Shown: positions 1-6,312, counted from the stretch's first letter. The stretch: DNA of 19,700 nucleotides from Methanothrix sp. (GCA_003162615.1 PMNG01000094.1:7069-26768), one strand, 5' to 3'. The notes: generated by a model from the letters alone, not told the origin. Numbers and translations are program-made.

Positions 1-182
1 GCTCTGGCGCTGTTGAGCTTGGTGATGATTTTGGGATCGACGTCAACAATTTTGGTGCCACTGTCGATGTCGGCTGGGTTGGCTTTGCCCTGGCTGAGCG
101 TAGAAAGCCAAGCTTTCTTTGCTTCCATGAGCTTGATGCGATCGGACATCTCCGCGCCCGATCGCTTTGGATTGTATGACAT
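1..182 (-). CDS. Hypothetical protein, N-terminal part (cut by window edge)
   Basis: The minus strand reads from an ATG at 182 through 60 codons without a stop to the window edge, so only the N-terminus is present. A good ribosome binding site (AGGAG) lies about 10 bases upstream. The peptide starts MSYNPKRSGAEMSD and is charged and mainly helical in character, with no motif I recognise. The gene follows the AbrB-like gene at 191-370 on the same strand with an 8-base gap, so the two are probably cotranscribed. Function unknown; the reading frame itself is well supported by the binding site and spacing. Confidence 0.6.
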   Translation of the reverse strand, partial: MSYNPKRSGAEMSDRIKLMEAKKAWLSTLSQGKANPADIDSGTKIVDVDPKIITKLNSAR

Positions 183-190
183 TTTAAAAA

Positions 191-370
191 TTACTCCTGA
201 TTGTCACCTGCAAACACGGGCCTAACCGTCAAAACATCAGGTGCGTCAGGATCAAAACTGATTATAACAGAGTTGCATCCAGTCCATTCATCGCTGCGCA
301 ACACGATATTGGGCACAGCTATCGTAGCCCATCGTTCGGAGCGTAATTGGAGCTTGCGGGTTAATTTCAT
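191..370 (-). CDS. Small AbrB/SpoVT-like DNA-binding protein
   Basis: This 59-residue protein starts MKLTRKLQLRSERWATIAVP. It has the swapped-hairpin AbrB/SpoVT pattern: a basic first strand, a strand ending in an aliphatic-Pro turn (AVP, residues 18-20), a Ser-Asp-Glu-Trp turn, and a closing hydrophobic strand (VLTVRPV, residues 46-52). Such proteins usually dimerise to bind DNA as transition-state regulators or antitoxins. GAGG sits about 10 bases before the ATG. It lies 8 bases upstream of the partial gene at 1-182. Two more proteins of this type occur here (4882-5055, 6501-6764). Family call is by pattern only; the gene is likely real. Confidence 0.6.
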   Translation of the reverse strand: MKLTRKLQLRSERWATIAVPNIVLRSDEWTGCNSVIISFDPDAPDVLTVRPVFAGDNQE

Positions 371-400
371 GAATTCTATTCCTCGATTGTGGTTAAGGAG

Positions 401-608
401 AGTGCCGCTCGCAGCAAAGAGGAGAAAGCGTGTGTAGCGGCACTATGGTCAGACCACAGGTCTATCACGATAGTTGGGGAAGAGGCGGCAGGAAACACGT
501 GGAGGTGGTAAAACCGACCTCTTCGCGCTATCACTAATAGCGTTCACGCAGAATTTTACGGTCGATGTGTCGGCGCGTGTCGAGCGACCGTAAAACGCTG
601 CGTTGAAC
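401..608. repeat. Cluster of inverted repeats in an intergenic region
   Basis: Three perfect or near-perfect inverted repeats follow one another: AGTGCCGCT (401-409) with AGCGGCACT (436-444); CGCTAT (526-531) with ATAGCG (537-542); and a large hairpin at 542-608. In the last, TTTTACGGTCG (554-564) pairs with CGACCGTAAAA (585-595), extended outward by ACGCAG (546-551) with CTGCGT (598-603) and GTTC with GAAC, separated by a 2-base mismatch and a 1-base bulge. That gives about 21 paired bases around a 20-base loop. No protein gene is convincing in 371-646. The structures could be an RNA element, a terminator or protein-binding sites. Confidence 0.6.
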
Positions 609-646
609 TATATTGATAAAGTACGGCAAAAAACAAGGATAGTAAA

Positions 647-868
647 ATGACCCTATGTGCTTATGATCTCTCCCATGACTGCGTTTCGGACTGCGCTGCC
701 GCCTTGGTTGTGCCTGATGCCGAAAAAGAAGGCGCGACTAGGATCGTGTGTTCGCGATTAGTTCGAGAGACTGCTAACGGTTGCGCCAGTGCAAAGAGTA
801 GTGATGTCGTAGACGAAACACCCGCGCCTGCTGCTGCTTCGCCGACCAACGTGCTTTTGTACAGGTAG
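647..868 (+). CDS. Possible small Cys-containing protein, unknown
   Basis: A 73-codon frame begins with ATG at 647. AAGGAT lies 7 bases upstream and an AT-rich TATA-like element (CTATATTG) about 35 bases upstream, a workable archaeal promoter geometry. The product (MTLCAYDLSHDCVSDC...) has five cysteines, four of them in the first 35 residues, and an Ala/Pro/Ser-rich tail. I recognise no family. Minus-strand frames of similar length cover the same bases, so coding here is not secure; the upstream signals are the only reason to prefer the plus strand. Confidence 0.3.
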   Translation: MTLCAYDLSHDCVSDCAAALVVPDAEKEGATRIVCSRLVRETANGCASAKSSDVVDETPAPAAASPTNVLLYR

Positions 869-1287
869 CAGGAAAACGCTGAAAACGCATTTTCAGTACG
901 AGAGAACTCCTTTGCCTCGTACGGCAAAAATCGGGGTCGTGACTGTTACACCGACCTCCAGGCGACCGCTTGACAACAGGCAGCGGTCGTCTCATCCCCT
1001 CCAGAAAACGCTGTTGCGTTTTCCGTACGCAGACACACAAAAATAGTGGGGTGCGCCTTAGGTGGTAGGCATGACATCTTTCTTTGCCATGCCCCCAATA
1101 ATGATTACTTGGTGCATGACGTCATACACCTGCAATTGGATTTACCGAGCGCATACATCAGCGTGGTCCCAGAAAGGAAAGGCGGCAACAACTACTTTCT
1201 GAAGTGACAACAAGGTAGTTCAAACAGATTGCATTTGGGTCTTGATATACGGGAACCGAAATCTGTATCCGTCGTTACAACATCACC
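869..1287. other. Intergenic stretch with short hairpins, no clear gene
   Basis: I see no convincing gene. There are inverted repeats CTGAAAA/TTTTCAG (879-885, 890-896), GAAAACGC/GCGTTTTC (1004-1011, 1016-1023) and GGCATG/CATGCC (1068-1073, 1088-1093). The first two are followed by GTACG, and GTACGGCAAAAA also occurs at 919 and 621, so a small dispersed palindromic family seems present. The last 250 bases probably contain decayed transposase or insertion-sequence DNA, judging from the transposase remnant that follows. Confidence 0.45.
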
Positions 1288-1482
1288 ATGAGAGGGTTGC
1301 AGCGCAAAGATGCCGCTATATTAAAGGGTATGCAGATCCTCCACAACTACATTAGGCTGCACGAAGGCTTAGATGGAATGACACCATCGGAAGCGTGCGG
1401 CATTAAGATCAAGGGCGATAACAGATGGATAACATTGATTCAGAACGCTAGCCAAAGTCAAAAGGTGAAGGCAGGTAATTAG
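1288..1482 (+). pseudogene. Transposase C-terminal remnant (DDE type)
   Basis: The 64-residue frame begins MRGLQRKDAAILKGMQILHN and continues with YIRLHEGLDGMTPSEACGI and NRWITLIQNAS. This is the end of a DDE/integrase-core transposase, where the usual pattern is RGL-(x)n-HNYIRPHEGLxGKTPAEAAGI. The Arg-Pro-His step has changed to Arg-Leu-His and the Lys-Thr-Pro to Met-Thr-Pro. The catalytic core that should precede it is missing: upstream frames show no DDE motifs. The stop overlaps the stop codon of the HEPN gene on the other strand, so the remnant directly abuts that operon. I know of similar transposases in archaea, but the exact IS family is not determined. Confidence 0.7.
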
Positions 1483-1916
1483 AAGCCACCTTTTTCTATC
1501 TTTGAGATTACACGTCTTGATCTTATAAGGACATCAGTAGTCTTTTTTTCCAGTTTTTCTATCTTATCAACATAATCGTGATAATCTACTCTTTTCCTAT
1601 CAATGCGCATCCTATCGAGATCTTTGCCAAGATTATATCGTGTACCATCTATGTCATCGGTTTTGCTTTCTTCTGTCTCTCCTTTATAGTATTGAACTAA
1701 ATATTGATGTTCTCCTATGTACTCCCCGATGCGCTTAGGAAAATCATTTTTATCGTGATCAAACATATAGTTTCTGGAGATGCAAAAGGCTGCATAATAG
1801 GCCCTGCTGATAGAAGCCCGCAGTTTGGCTTCATCCGTCTTGCTTTTGGCCAAATCCTCTGCCAGATCCAAATAATGTTTCCAGCAAAAGGCTACTGGTA
1901 CTCCAGTTTTACACAT
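1479..1916 (-). CDS. HEPN-domain protein
   Basis: The 145-residue protein carries a HEPN signature: WKHYLDLAEDLAK, then LRASISRAYYAAFCISRN (about residues 33-50), typical of the first two helices. Near the end, RKRVDYH fits the R-x(4-6)-H motif seen in HEPN ribonuclease toxins. HEPN proteins act as RNases or nucleotidyltransferase partners in toxin-antitoxin and defence modules. The start (ATG at 1916) lies 25 bases inside the preceding gene (1892-2458), implying translational coupling. It is the last gene of a three-gene operon. Its 3' end meets a transposase remnant; the C-terminus may be native or trimmed. Domain call is strong, toxin role is inference. Confidence 0.8.
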   Translation of the reverse strand: MCKTGVPVAFCWKHYLDLAEDLAKSKTDEAKLRASISRAYYAAFCISRNYMFDHDKNDFPKRIGEYIGEHQYLVQYYKGETEESKTDDIDGTRYNLGKDLDRMRIDRKRVDYHDYVDKIEKLEKKTTDVLIRSRRVISKIEKGGF

Positions 1917-2458
1917 ATATCAACATAAGGATCGTTTGAATCCTTATTCCATCGGACATCTTCGACTTTATCCAAACGCTCGATCGCTTGATCCACTGGA
2001 AGAGATGTGAACACAGAAATTACTATGTCTTTTTTGCTAGATAGGGGGGAATCTGAGATGGCTTCCAGAAGTATCTTTTCTGAATGGAATTCCTTTCTTA
2101 TTCTTTCATAAATAGAAGATACCATTCCTGTAACTGTCTTATTACCACTCAAGATCCGCCTAATTTGATCGGGTTCCTGAAATGTGTATAAACTATTGAG
2201 CCTATCAATTTCTGAAGGGGATTCTCCTAATTGAGCCGCTAGAGGCATCTCTCCCATCACCATACTTCCAGAATTTGTTCCCAATGTTTTATCCCGCTGA
2301 ACATAGATAATTCTTTCGTGTGGGGTCGGATTTTGCTTAATTTTTATCCTTCCGCCCAATGGAGTCCATCCCACATTTCTCAAGGAGATTCTTTCACCGG
2401 TTGTGTATTCAGGGGCATTTGTTCTTATAATGTCATTTCCTGCGGCGGTTGGAATCAT
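1892..2458 (-). CDS. HEPN-operon middle protein, unknown
   Basis: A 188-residue protein. Its C-terminal third (about residues 120-188) has a pattern I associate with small proteins encoded next to HEPN genes: EKILLEAISDSP, then IVISVFTSLPVDQAIERLDK, then a Trp and a final DICVKLEYQ strand. The N-terminal part (IPTAAGNDIIRTNAPEY) is not recognised. The start overlaps the stop of the upstream gene as ATGA (2455-2458), and its end overlaps the HEPN start by 25 bases, so the three products are probably made together. A reasonable idea is that it is the partner or antitoxin of the HEPN protein, but no motif proves this. Confidence 0.65.
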   Translation of the reverse strand: MIPTAAGNDIIRTNAPEYTTGERISLRNVGWTPLGGRIKIKQNPTPHERIIYVQRDKTLGTNSGSMVMGEMPLAAQLGESPSEIDRLNSLYTFQEPDQIRRILSGNKTVTGMVSSIYERIRKEFHSEKILLEAISDSPLSSKKDIVISVFTSLPVDQAIERLDKVEDVRWNKDSNDPYVDICVKLEYQ

Positions 2459-2820
2459 TGTTGCTCGCCAATCTTAGCTCTTTCTGCAATGAGTTCTTCA
2501 CTTTCTGTTATCTTTTTTCCAAGCATTATGATTAGATCTTTCGCAAATGGGGCATTAATGACTATCCCAAACTTAACGTCCCTTGTGAAAACCCCAGTAT
2601 CTTTGAACGGGGATAGTTTTGCAAACCCATCTTCCGCAACTGATTCTACTAACTGTTCGGTGGGTCTCTCTCTTGACTCAAGATGAAAATCGCATATAAT
2701 CTCGCCGCGAGGTGTTATATTACTAATTGCACCATTGACGAACTCTAATTTGTAATCATCTGATCTTTTTGAGATGACTTTAATTTGAGGCGTTCCACCG
2801 GTTGCTGCGATTTCGTCCAT
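2455..2820 (-). CDS. DUF3467-like protein, first gene of HEPN operon
   Basis: A 121-residue protein beginning MDEIAATGGTPQIKVISKR. The middle reads LEFVNGAISNITPRGEIICD, then a ..VKFGIVINAPFAKDLIIMLGKKI helix near residues 83-106. This spacing (Asn-containing strand, Glu-x-x-x-Asp-Phe strand, late strand and helix with Ala-Lys) resembles DUF3467 proteins. That is a weak pattern match, and their role is not known to me. AGAAGGAG precedes the ATG at a good distance, and a palindromic TATA promoter lies at 2846-2868. It overlaps the next gene by ATGA, so it leads the HEPN operon. It could also be a regulator of that operon. Confidence 0.55.
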   Translation of the reverse strand: MDEIAATGGTPQIKVISKRSDDYKLEFVNGAISNITPRGEIICDFHLESRERPTEQLVESVAEDGFAKLSPFKDTGVFTRDVKFGIVINAPFAKDLIIMLGKKITESEELIAERAKIGEQQ

Positions 2821-2845
2821 ATGGTCTCCTTCTCAGGGTACCACG

Positions 2846-2868
2846 TTTATAGGTCTGGGACCTATAAA
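2846..2868. promoter_or_regulatory. Perfectly palindromic TATA promoter/operator
   Basis: TTTATAGGTC (2846-2855) and GACCTATAAA (2859-2868) are exact reverse complements around a 3-base spacer. Each strand therefore reads TTTATAGG, a good archaeal TATA box. On the minus strand it is 41-48 bases upstream of the ATG at 2820, placing transcription start near 2838 with a short leader holding AGAAGGAG. On the plus strand it would start near 2875, ahead of the small HNH-like gene. A symmetric regulator bound here would block both directions. Confidence 0.65.
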
Positions 2869-2965
2869 GAGTTTTACTTTACGTGCAAGTCTCAGACTTT
2901 TGCCCCGATCTCAAGGTTTAATAACTCAGATGCCGAATTTTGAACAGCCTATTTGAGGGCCAGAA

Positions 2966-3094
2966 ATGCCGACAACTTTACAGAACCAGCGCATGATCGG
3001 CAGACCGTTACGCGACGACGAGCATGTCGTGCACCTAAACGGCGACACCCCGGACAACAGACGGTCAAACCTGAAAGCGTTTGAACATGAGTAA
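2966..3094 (+). CDS. Mini HNH-like protein (42 residues), possibly a remnant
   Basis: The frame MPTTLQNQRMIGRPL... contains EHVVHLNGDTPDNRRSNL (residues 19-36). This fits the centre of HNH_3-type homing endonucleases, where the usual pattern is VHHxxGDxxDNRxxNL. The His-Asn-Gly-Asp and Asp-Asn-Arg steps are present, but the first of the paired His is Val. GAGGG precedes the ATG by 6 bases, so the frame could be translated. Full HNH homing enzymes are several times longer, with a DNA-binding part that is absent here. It is either a small DNA-binding derivative or the remains of a homing endonuclease. Confidence 0.5.
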   Translation: MPTTLQNQRMIGRPLRDDEHVVHLNGDTPDNRRSNLKAFEHE

Positions 3095-3194
3095 GAGAAG
3101 GCAACATATGTATAGAACCACTGAAGTAACATGACAGACTTAATGGAACTAACGATAGAGATATTCGTCGGTGGAACTGAAAGGGTTGAGCGCG

Positions 3195-4700
3195 ATGGCA
3201 GCATCTGAACAGACCGTTGCCAATATTCAGTGGCAGAGTCAGACATCGAAAATCGTAATAGATCCTGAATTCAGAGATTTGATACAGCCACTAACATCCG
3301 AAGAACTTGACTTACTAGAAAAATCGCTGATCGAAGAAGGATGTCGCGACTCCCTGAAGGTTTGTAGCGACGGTCGACTCTTGGACGGACACCACCGACT
3401 CGCGTTTTGCGAGAAACATGGAATCCCGTATAGGATCGACATCGTTGACGGTATCGCCGATCGCATCGATGCAAAAATTTGGATCATCACAAACCAGTTT
3501 GCCCGACGCAATCTATCCAACTTCGCACGATCGGAGCTGGCACTGCAACTGAAGCCCTTAATTGCCGAGAAGGCAAAAGAGAGGATGCTTGCCGGAGTCA
3601 AACAAGACCCTACGCAGAATTCTTCTGAGGGTGAAACCCGCGAAGAACTCGCGAAGATAGCAATTGTGTCTCATGACACCATTTCAAAAACTGAAACCAT
3701 CTTAAAGAAGGGGTCAGATCTGCTGAAAGAAGCGGCACGCGCAGGAACCGTTTCGGTAAACGCCGCTGCCGAGATTGTAGAACTTCCGCTGGCAACACAA
3801 GACAAGATCGTTAAAAGCGACAAGCAGGAGATCACAGCCAGAGCCATCAAGGCATACAAAAAACAAGAAAAGAGAAAGCAAACAAAAGCAGCGTTCGAAT
3901 CATACAAGGCTCCGGTAGAAATGGATCGGGTTCTAAAGTGGGCAAAATTACTCGAAGGCGAATCAGACATCGATAGACTTGAGAAGTTAAGCGACGGAAA
4001 CGATGATTTGAACTGCAATCCAAGACCGTACGACGTCTGGTTTTACAACGGAAGTCATCCCCTCTTCGGTCGTGAAGGCTATCCCGGACGCATCCCCGGT
4101 CAAATTGTGCTTCAACTCTTGTACTTCTTCACACAACCGGGTGACTTGGTTGTCGACCCGTTCGCTGGCGGCGGCACGACGATCGATGCTTGCGCCGTCA
4201 TGGGTCGACGATGTTTGGCGTACGACTCCGAGCCGGAAACCTGCGCAGCTCGTGCAGACATCAAGCTCCAAGATGCGATTGAAGCAATTAAATCCCTGAC
4301 TACGGTTGGATCGAGTCCAAGGCCAGATCTGATATTTCTTGACACGCCATATTTCAGCAAGAAGGACAAAGAATACGGTAACCACTCAATATCTCGACTT
4401 AACAGAACCGAATATCTCAAGTTCTTCAGCGACTTAGCAGCAGCAGCACACGAAACGCTGAACAAAGGAGGACACGTTGCACTGCTCATGTCGGACTACA
4501 TAGATGAAGATAATCCAGACGAAGAGATATTCATCGAGGACTATATTGATATCTTCAAGAAGGCTGGTTTCCGCCGAACACGGAGAATTCACTGCGACCT
4601 GTCGACACAGCAGATTCACCCGGACTACATCAACAAATTCACAGATAACAAACGGCTGGCTATCCTGGCACGGGATCTTGTGATATTCTCCCTTGCCTGA
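3195..4700 (+). CDS. ParB-like domain fused to DNA methyltransferase
   Basis: About 501 residues. The N-terminal part is ParB/sulfiredoxin-like: KIVIDPEF, LTSEELDLLEKSLIEEG, RLLDGHHRLAFCEKHG, then ITNQFARRNLSNFARSELAL (to about residue 118), followed by a helix-turn-helix-like stretch (ELAKIAIVSHDTISKTETIL, 152-170). A charged helical linker leads to a methyltransferase: VDPFAGGGTT (AdoMet-binding motif I, 320-329) and LIFLDTPYF (motif IV, 380-388). Motif IV is normally (D/N)PP(Y/F); here the first Pro is Thr. I start at ATG 3195, preceded by AAAGGG; a GTG at 3171 in frame is the alternative. Likely a phage/plasmid-type orphan N6- or N4-methylase targeted by its ParB domain. Fusion clear, specificity unknown. 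Confidence 0.85.
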   Translation: MAASEQTVANIQWQSQTSKIVIDPEFRDLIQPLTSEELDLLEKSLIEEGCRDSLKVCSDGRLLDGHHRLAFCEKHGIPYRIDIVDGIADRIDAKIWIITNQFARRNLSNFARSELALQLKPLIAEKAKERMLAGVKQDPTQNSSEGETREELAKIAIVSHDTISKTETILKKGSDLLKEAARAGTVSVNAAAEIVELPLATQDKIVKSDKQEITARAIKAYKKQEKRKQTKAAFESYKAPVEMDRVLKWAKLLEGESDIDRLEKLSDGNDDLNCNPRPYDVWFYNGSHPLFGREGYPGRIPGQIVLQLLYFFTQPGDLVVDPFAGGGTTIDACAVMGRRCLAYDSEPETCAARADIKLQDAIEAIKSLTTVGSSPRPDLIFLDTPYFSKKDKEYGNHSISRLNRTEYLKFFSDLAAAAHETLNKGGHVALLMSDYIDEDNPDEEIFIEDYIDIFKKAGFRRTRRIHCDLSTQQIHPDYINKFTDNKRLAILARDLVIFSLA

Positions 4701-4805
4701 CCTGCCGCCAGGATGTATCGCTATTTAAAGGTTTGCATTGGTGGGATTTGCAAAACTTAAGGATAGTGGTTTGAATGTTATATTTTAAGGTTTGAACGAT
4801 AAAAG

Positions 4806-4820
4806 CGAAAGCTTTATATA
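4806..4820 (+). promoter_or_regulatory. Archaeal BRE/TATA promoter
   Basis: CGAAAG (BRE-like, 4806-4811) directly precedes CTTTATATA, with TTTATATA at 4813-4820. Transcription would begin near 4842, giving a leader of about 40 bases before the ATG at 4882. This is the clearest TFB/TBP promoter in the window and probably drives the small-gene run that starts at 4882. Confidence 0.75.
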
Positions 4821-4846
4821 CAAGAACAGGAATATGGATGACATAA

Positions 4847-4864
4847 GACGGAACTGACTCCGTC
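4847..4864 (+). promoter_or_regulatory. 5' leader hairpin before AbrB-like gene
   Basis: GACGGA (4847-4852) and TCCGTC (4859-4864) can pair around a 6-base loop. The hairpin lies in the predicted leader, ending 5 bases before the AAGGAG binding site at 4870-4875. It could tune translation or be a dyad for autoregulation by the AbrB-like product. Confidence 0.4.
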
Positions 4865-4881
4865 CTTTTAAGGAGAATTGC

Positions 4882-5055
4882 ATGAATGAGATCGCCTTCA
4901 GGAGAAGGCTTCAACACCACAAAGGCAAGAACAGCTACGTGATTTCGATCCCCGGACCAGTAGCTGAGCTGTTCCAGACAAATGAAATAGCGATTGTCGT
5001 CACCGGCGACACCGTGAAACTTCAGCCGGTACACTACAGAGGCGCAAGTGTATAG
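4882..5055 (+). CDS. Small AbrB/SpoVT-like regulator
   Basis: A 57-residue protein: MNEIAFRRRLQHHKGKNSYV, then ISIPGPVAELFQTNEIAIVV and TVKLQPVHYRG. This is the AbrB/SpoVT swapped-hairpin layout: basic strand, strand ending in IPGPVA, a short helix, then two strands. AAGGAG lies 6 bases before the ATG and a strong TATA box 62 bases upstream. It probably binds DNA as a dimer and may autoregulate the small-gene run that follows. It differs clearly in sequence from the other two AbrB-like proteins at 191-370 and 6501-6764. Confidence 0.75.
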   Translation: MNEIAFRRRLQHHKGKNSYVISIPGPVAELFQTNEIAIVVTGDTVKLQPVHYRGASV

Positions 5056-5063
5056 ACGACATA

Positions 5064-5165
5064 GCAGTCCGGGAGAATTTCCGGATCGGGCATGGCGACC
5101 GTCGGTCTCGCGTGTTCCCCGGCCAAGCAGGGATTGAGACGATTAGGACGACGACAGCGATGAGT
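5064..5165 (+). repeat. Duplicated gene leader, copy 1
   Basis: This stretch, from GCAGTCC to ATGAGT, matches 5643-5757. The first conserved block (5078-5115) is 36 of 38 identical to 5657-5694. The second (5139-5160) is 20 of 22 identical to 5728-5749 and ends at the start codon of the gene at 5160. The middle differs in sequence and length, but each copy can form a small hairpin there (TCCC/GGGA here). TCCGG/CCGGA can pair at the 5' end. It may be a regulatory RNA leader. Confidence 0.7.
5092..5163 (+). CDS. Possible leader peptide
   Basis: Within leader copy 1 an ATG at 5092 opens 23 codons (MATVGLACSPAKQGLRRLGR...) and ends in a TGA that overlaps the next start codon as ATGA. The equivalent position in copy 2 is GTG and reads VATVGIACPAEE, continuing in frame into the next gene's region. 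No ribosome binding site is seen, so coding is speculative. Confidence 0.2.
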   Translation: MATVGLACSPAKQGLRRLGRRQR

Positions 5166-5636
5166 AATGATAATATGAAAAAAGAAGAAATTGTGGCAGA
5201 GTGCCGCGCGATAGCGAAAGCAGCCAAGGAACAGACCAGTGAGATCAACAGAAGTGCGAAGGACAAGATAATCGCGCTAAAACCAGAGTTGGAATTGGTG
5301 CCGATTACCCGCGTGAACGAGGGCATTTACACTGCCGGTCTGATCGGCAACGATGAAGTCGCCGAATACGAGTTTACGTGCTGTGTGTGCCTACAGGATA
5401 GGATGTGCGGAGGCAACGTCATAGTTAAGAACGGAAAGCCAGCGATGGTTCAGGTTGGCGTTGCGATCAAGGGAATGAAGCCAGGAGAAGGCGACGTGTG
5501 CATTCCTTGCGCAGCGAAGATCGATCCAGTAATGGACGACAGGTTGTCCTACGCGATGTATCTCCTTGAGGGAGACGACGTGACGTCTCCGAAGGAAGCG
5601 ATCGCGAAGGTATATGAAAAGGTAGGCGGCGAGTGA
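5160..5636 (+). CDS. Cys-rich protein with two CxxC pairs, unknown
   Basis: A 158-residue protein (MSNDNMKKEEIVAECRAIAK...) starting at the ATG that ends the duplicated leader. An N-terminal helical, charged part (1-45) is followed by a strand-rich part with C74-C-V-C77, C83 and C114-I-P-C117, a likely zinc-binding site. The C-terminal 40 residues are helical. No family recognised. A longer frame opens at 5112, but it translates the leader repeat, so I prefer 5160. It ends 2 bases before copy 2 of the leader region and its ATG at 5638. Possible roles are DNA- or protein-binding accessory functions of the element. Confidence 0.65.
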   Translation: MSNDNMKKEEIVAECRAIAKAAKEQTSEINRSAKDKIIALKPELELVPITRVNEGIYTAGLIGNDEVAEYEFTCCVCLQDRMCGGNVIVKNGKPAMVQVGVAIKGMKPGEGDVCIPCAAKIDPVMDDRLSYAMYLLEGDDVTSPKEAIAKVYEKVGGE

Positions 5637-5642
5637 AATGCC

Positions 5643-5757
5643 GCAGTCCAGATTTTTTTCCGGATCGGGCGTGGCGACCGTCGGTATCGCGTGTCCCGCA
5701 GAGGAGACAAGATCCAGCGGAACTGGAACGATTGGGACGACGACGGCGAAGATGAGT
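5643..5757 (+). repeat. Duplicated gene leader, copy 2
   Basis: Second copy of the element at 5064-5165, again ending in an ATGAGT start-like sequence (5752-5757). Its variable middle contains CCAG/CTGG around a 5-base loop (hairpin near 5712-5724). The frame open from 5638 through this element is probably not the real start of the downstream gene, because a better binding site lies at 5782-5788. Confidence 0.7.
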
Positions 5758-5796
5758 GGTGAGCGGCGACATATGGTAGACAAAGGAGATATAAAG

Positions 5797-6312
5797 ATGT
5801 ATGATAAAGCACGACAAACCATTGTCGCGTTGCTTGAAGAGTCCGAAAAAACGGGGTGGACTGACGCGATTGCGGAAGAAGCCAATGAGTTTCTAGCCCC
5901 GTTTATTGAAGAGATTAATTCTCGCTTTGGCAAGGACTTGACAACGGATGCGTTCCTTGTGACCGCCTACGTTGTCGCTAAAGACCCGCAATGCAAGACC
6001 CGTAAGGATTTTGATCGACTGTGTGGGTTAACAGATCGGGGAGTGCATTCGCTCATTTCCTACAACCTCTCGCACTTCAACGACAATCCGAAGAACAAAA
6101 CAGCGGCACGGTATATCTATCACAAGGTCCGGTCGCCCCGGAGTTTTCATGAGAATCCATCGCAAGCGAACGAAGGGATGGAGAATGCCAGCCAATGCAC
6201 GATACGTGGGTCGAGGAACGCGATGGGGCAATCCGTTCAGTCTCAAAGAATACGACCGCACGACATCGCTCCGACTGTACGAAGAGTGGTTGGACGCACA
6301 GCTAGCGGCTGA
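5797..6312 (+). CDS. Unknown protein, probable 3' frameshift
   Basis: I start at ATG 5797 because AAAGGAG lies 8 bases upstream; ATGs at 5752 and 5773 are alternatives. The first 117 residues (MYDKARQTIVALLEESEKTG... to HFNDNPKNKTAARYIYHKV) are helical and coherent. After about 6150 the frame runs over the DUF4326 gene in another frame for 160 bases and becomes low-complexity Arg/Ser-rich. In a neighbouring frame a TGA at 6150-6152 overlaps the DUF4326 ATG as ATGA. So a one-base change between about 6110 and 6150 probably extended the protein artificially. Family not recognised. Confidence 0.55.
   Translation: MYDKARQTIVALLEESEKTGWTDAIAEEANEFLAPFIEEINSRFGKDLTTDAFLVTAYVVAKDPQCKTRKDFDRLCGLTDRGVHSLISYNLSHFNDNPKNKTAARYIYHKVRSPRSFHENPSQANEGMENASQCTIRGSRNAMGQSVQSQRIRPHDIAPTVRRVVGRTASG

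Noticed and set aside
5638..5796. Extended N-terminus of the gene starting at 5797
   Set aside because: It only translates the duplicated leader; a much better ribosome binding site precedes 5797.
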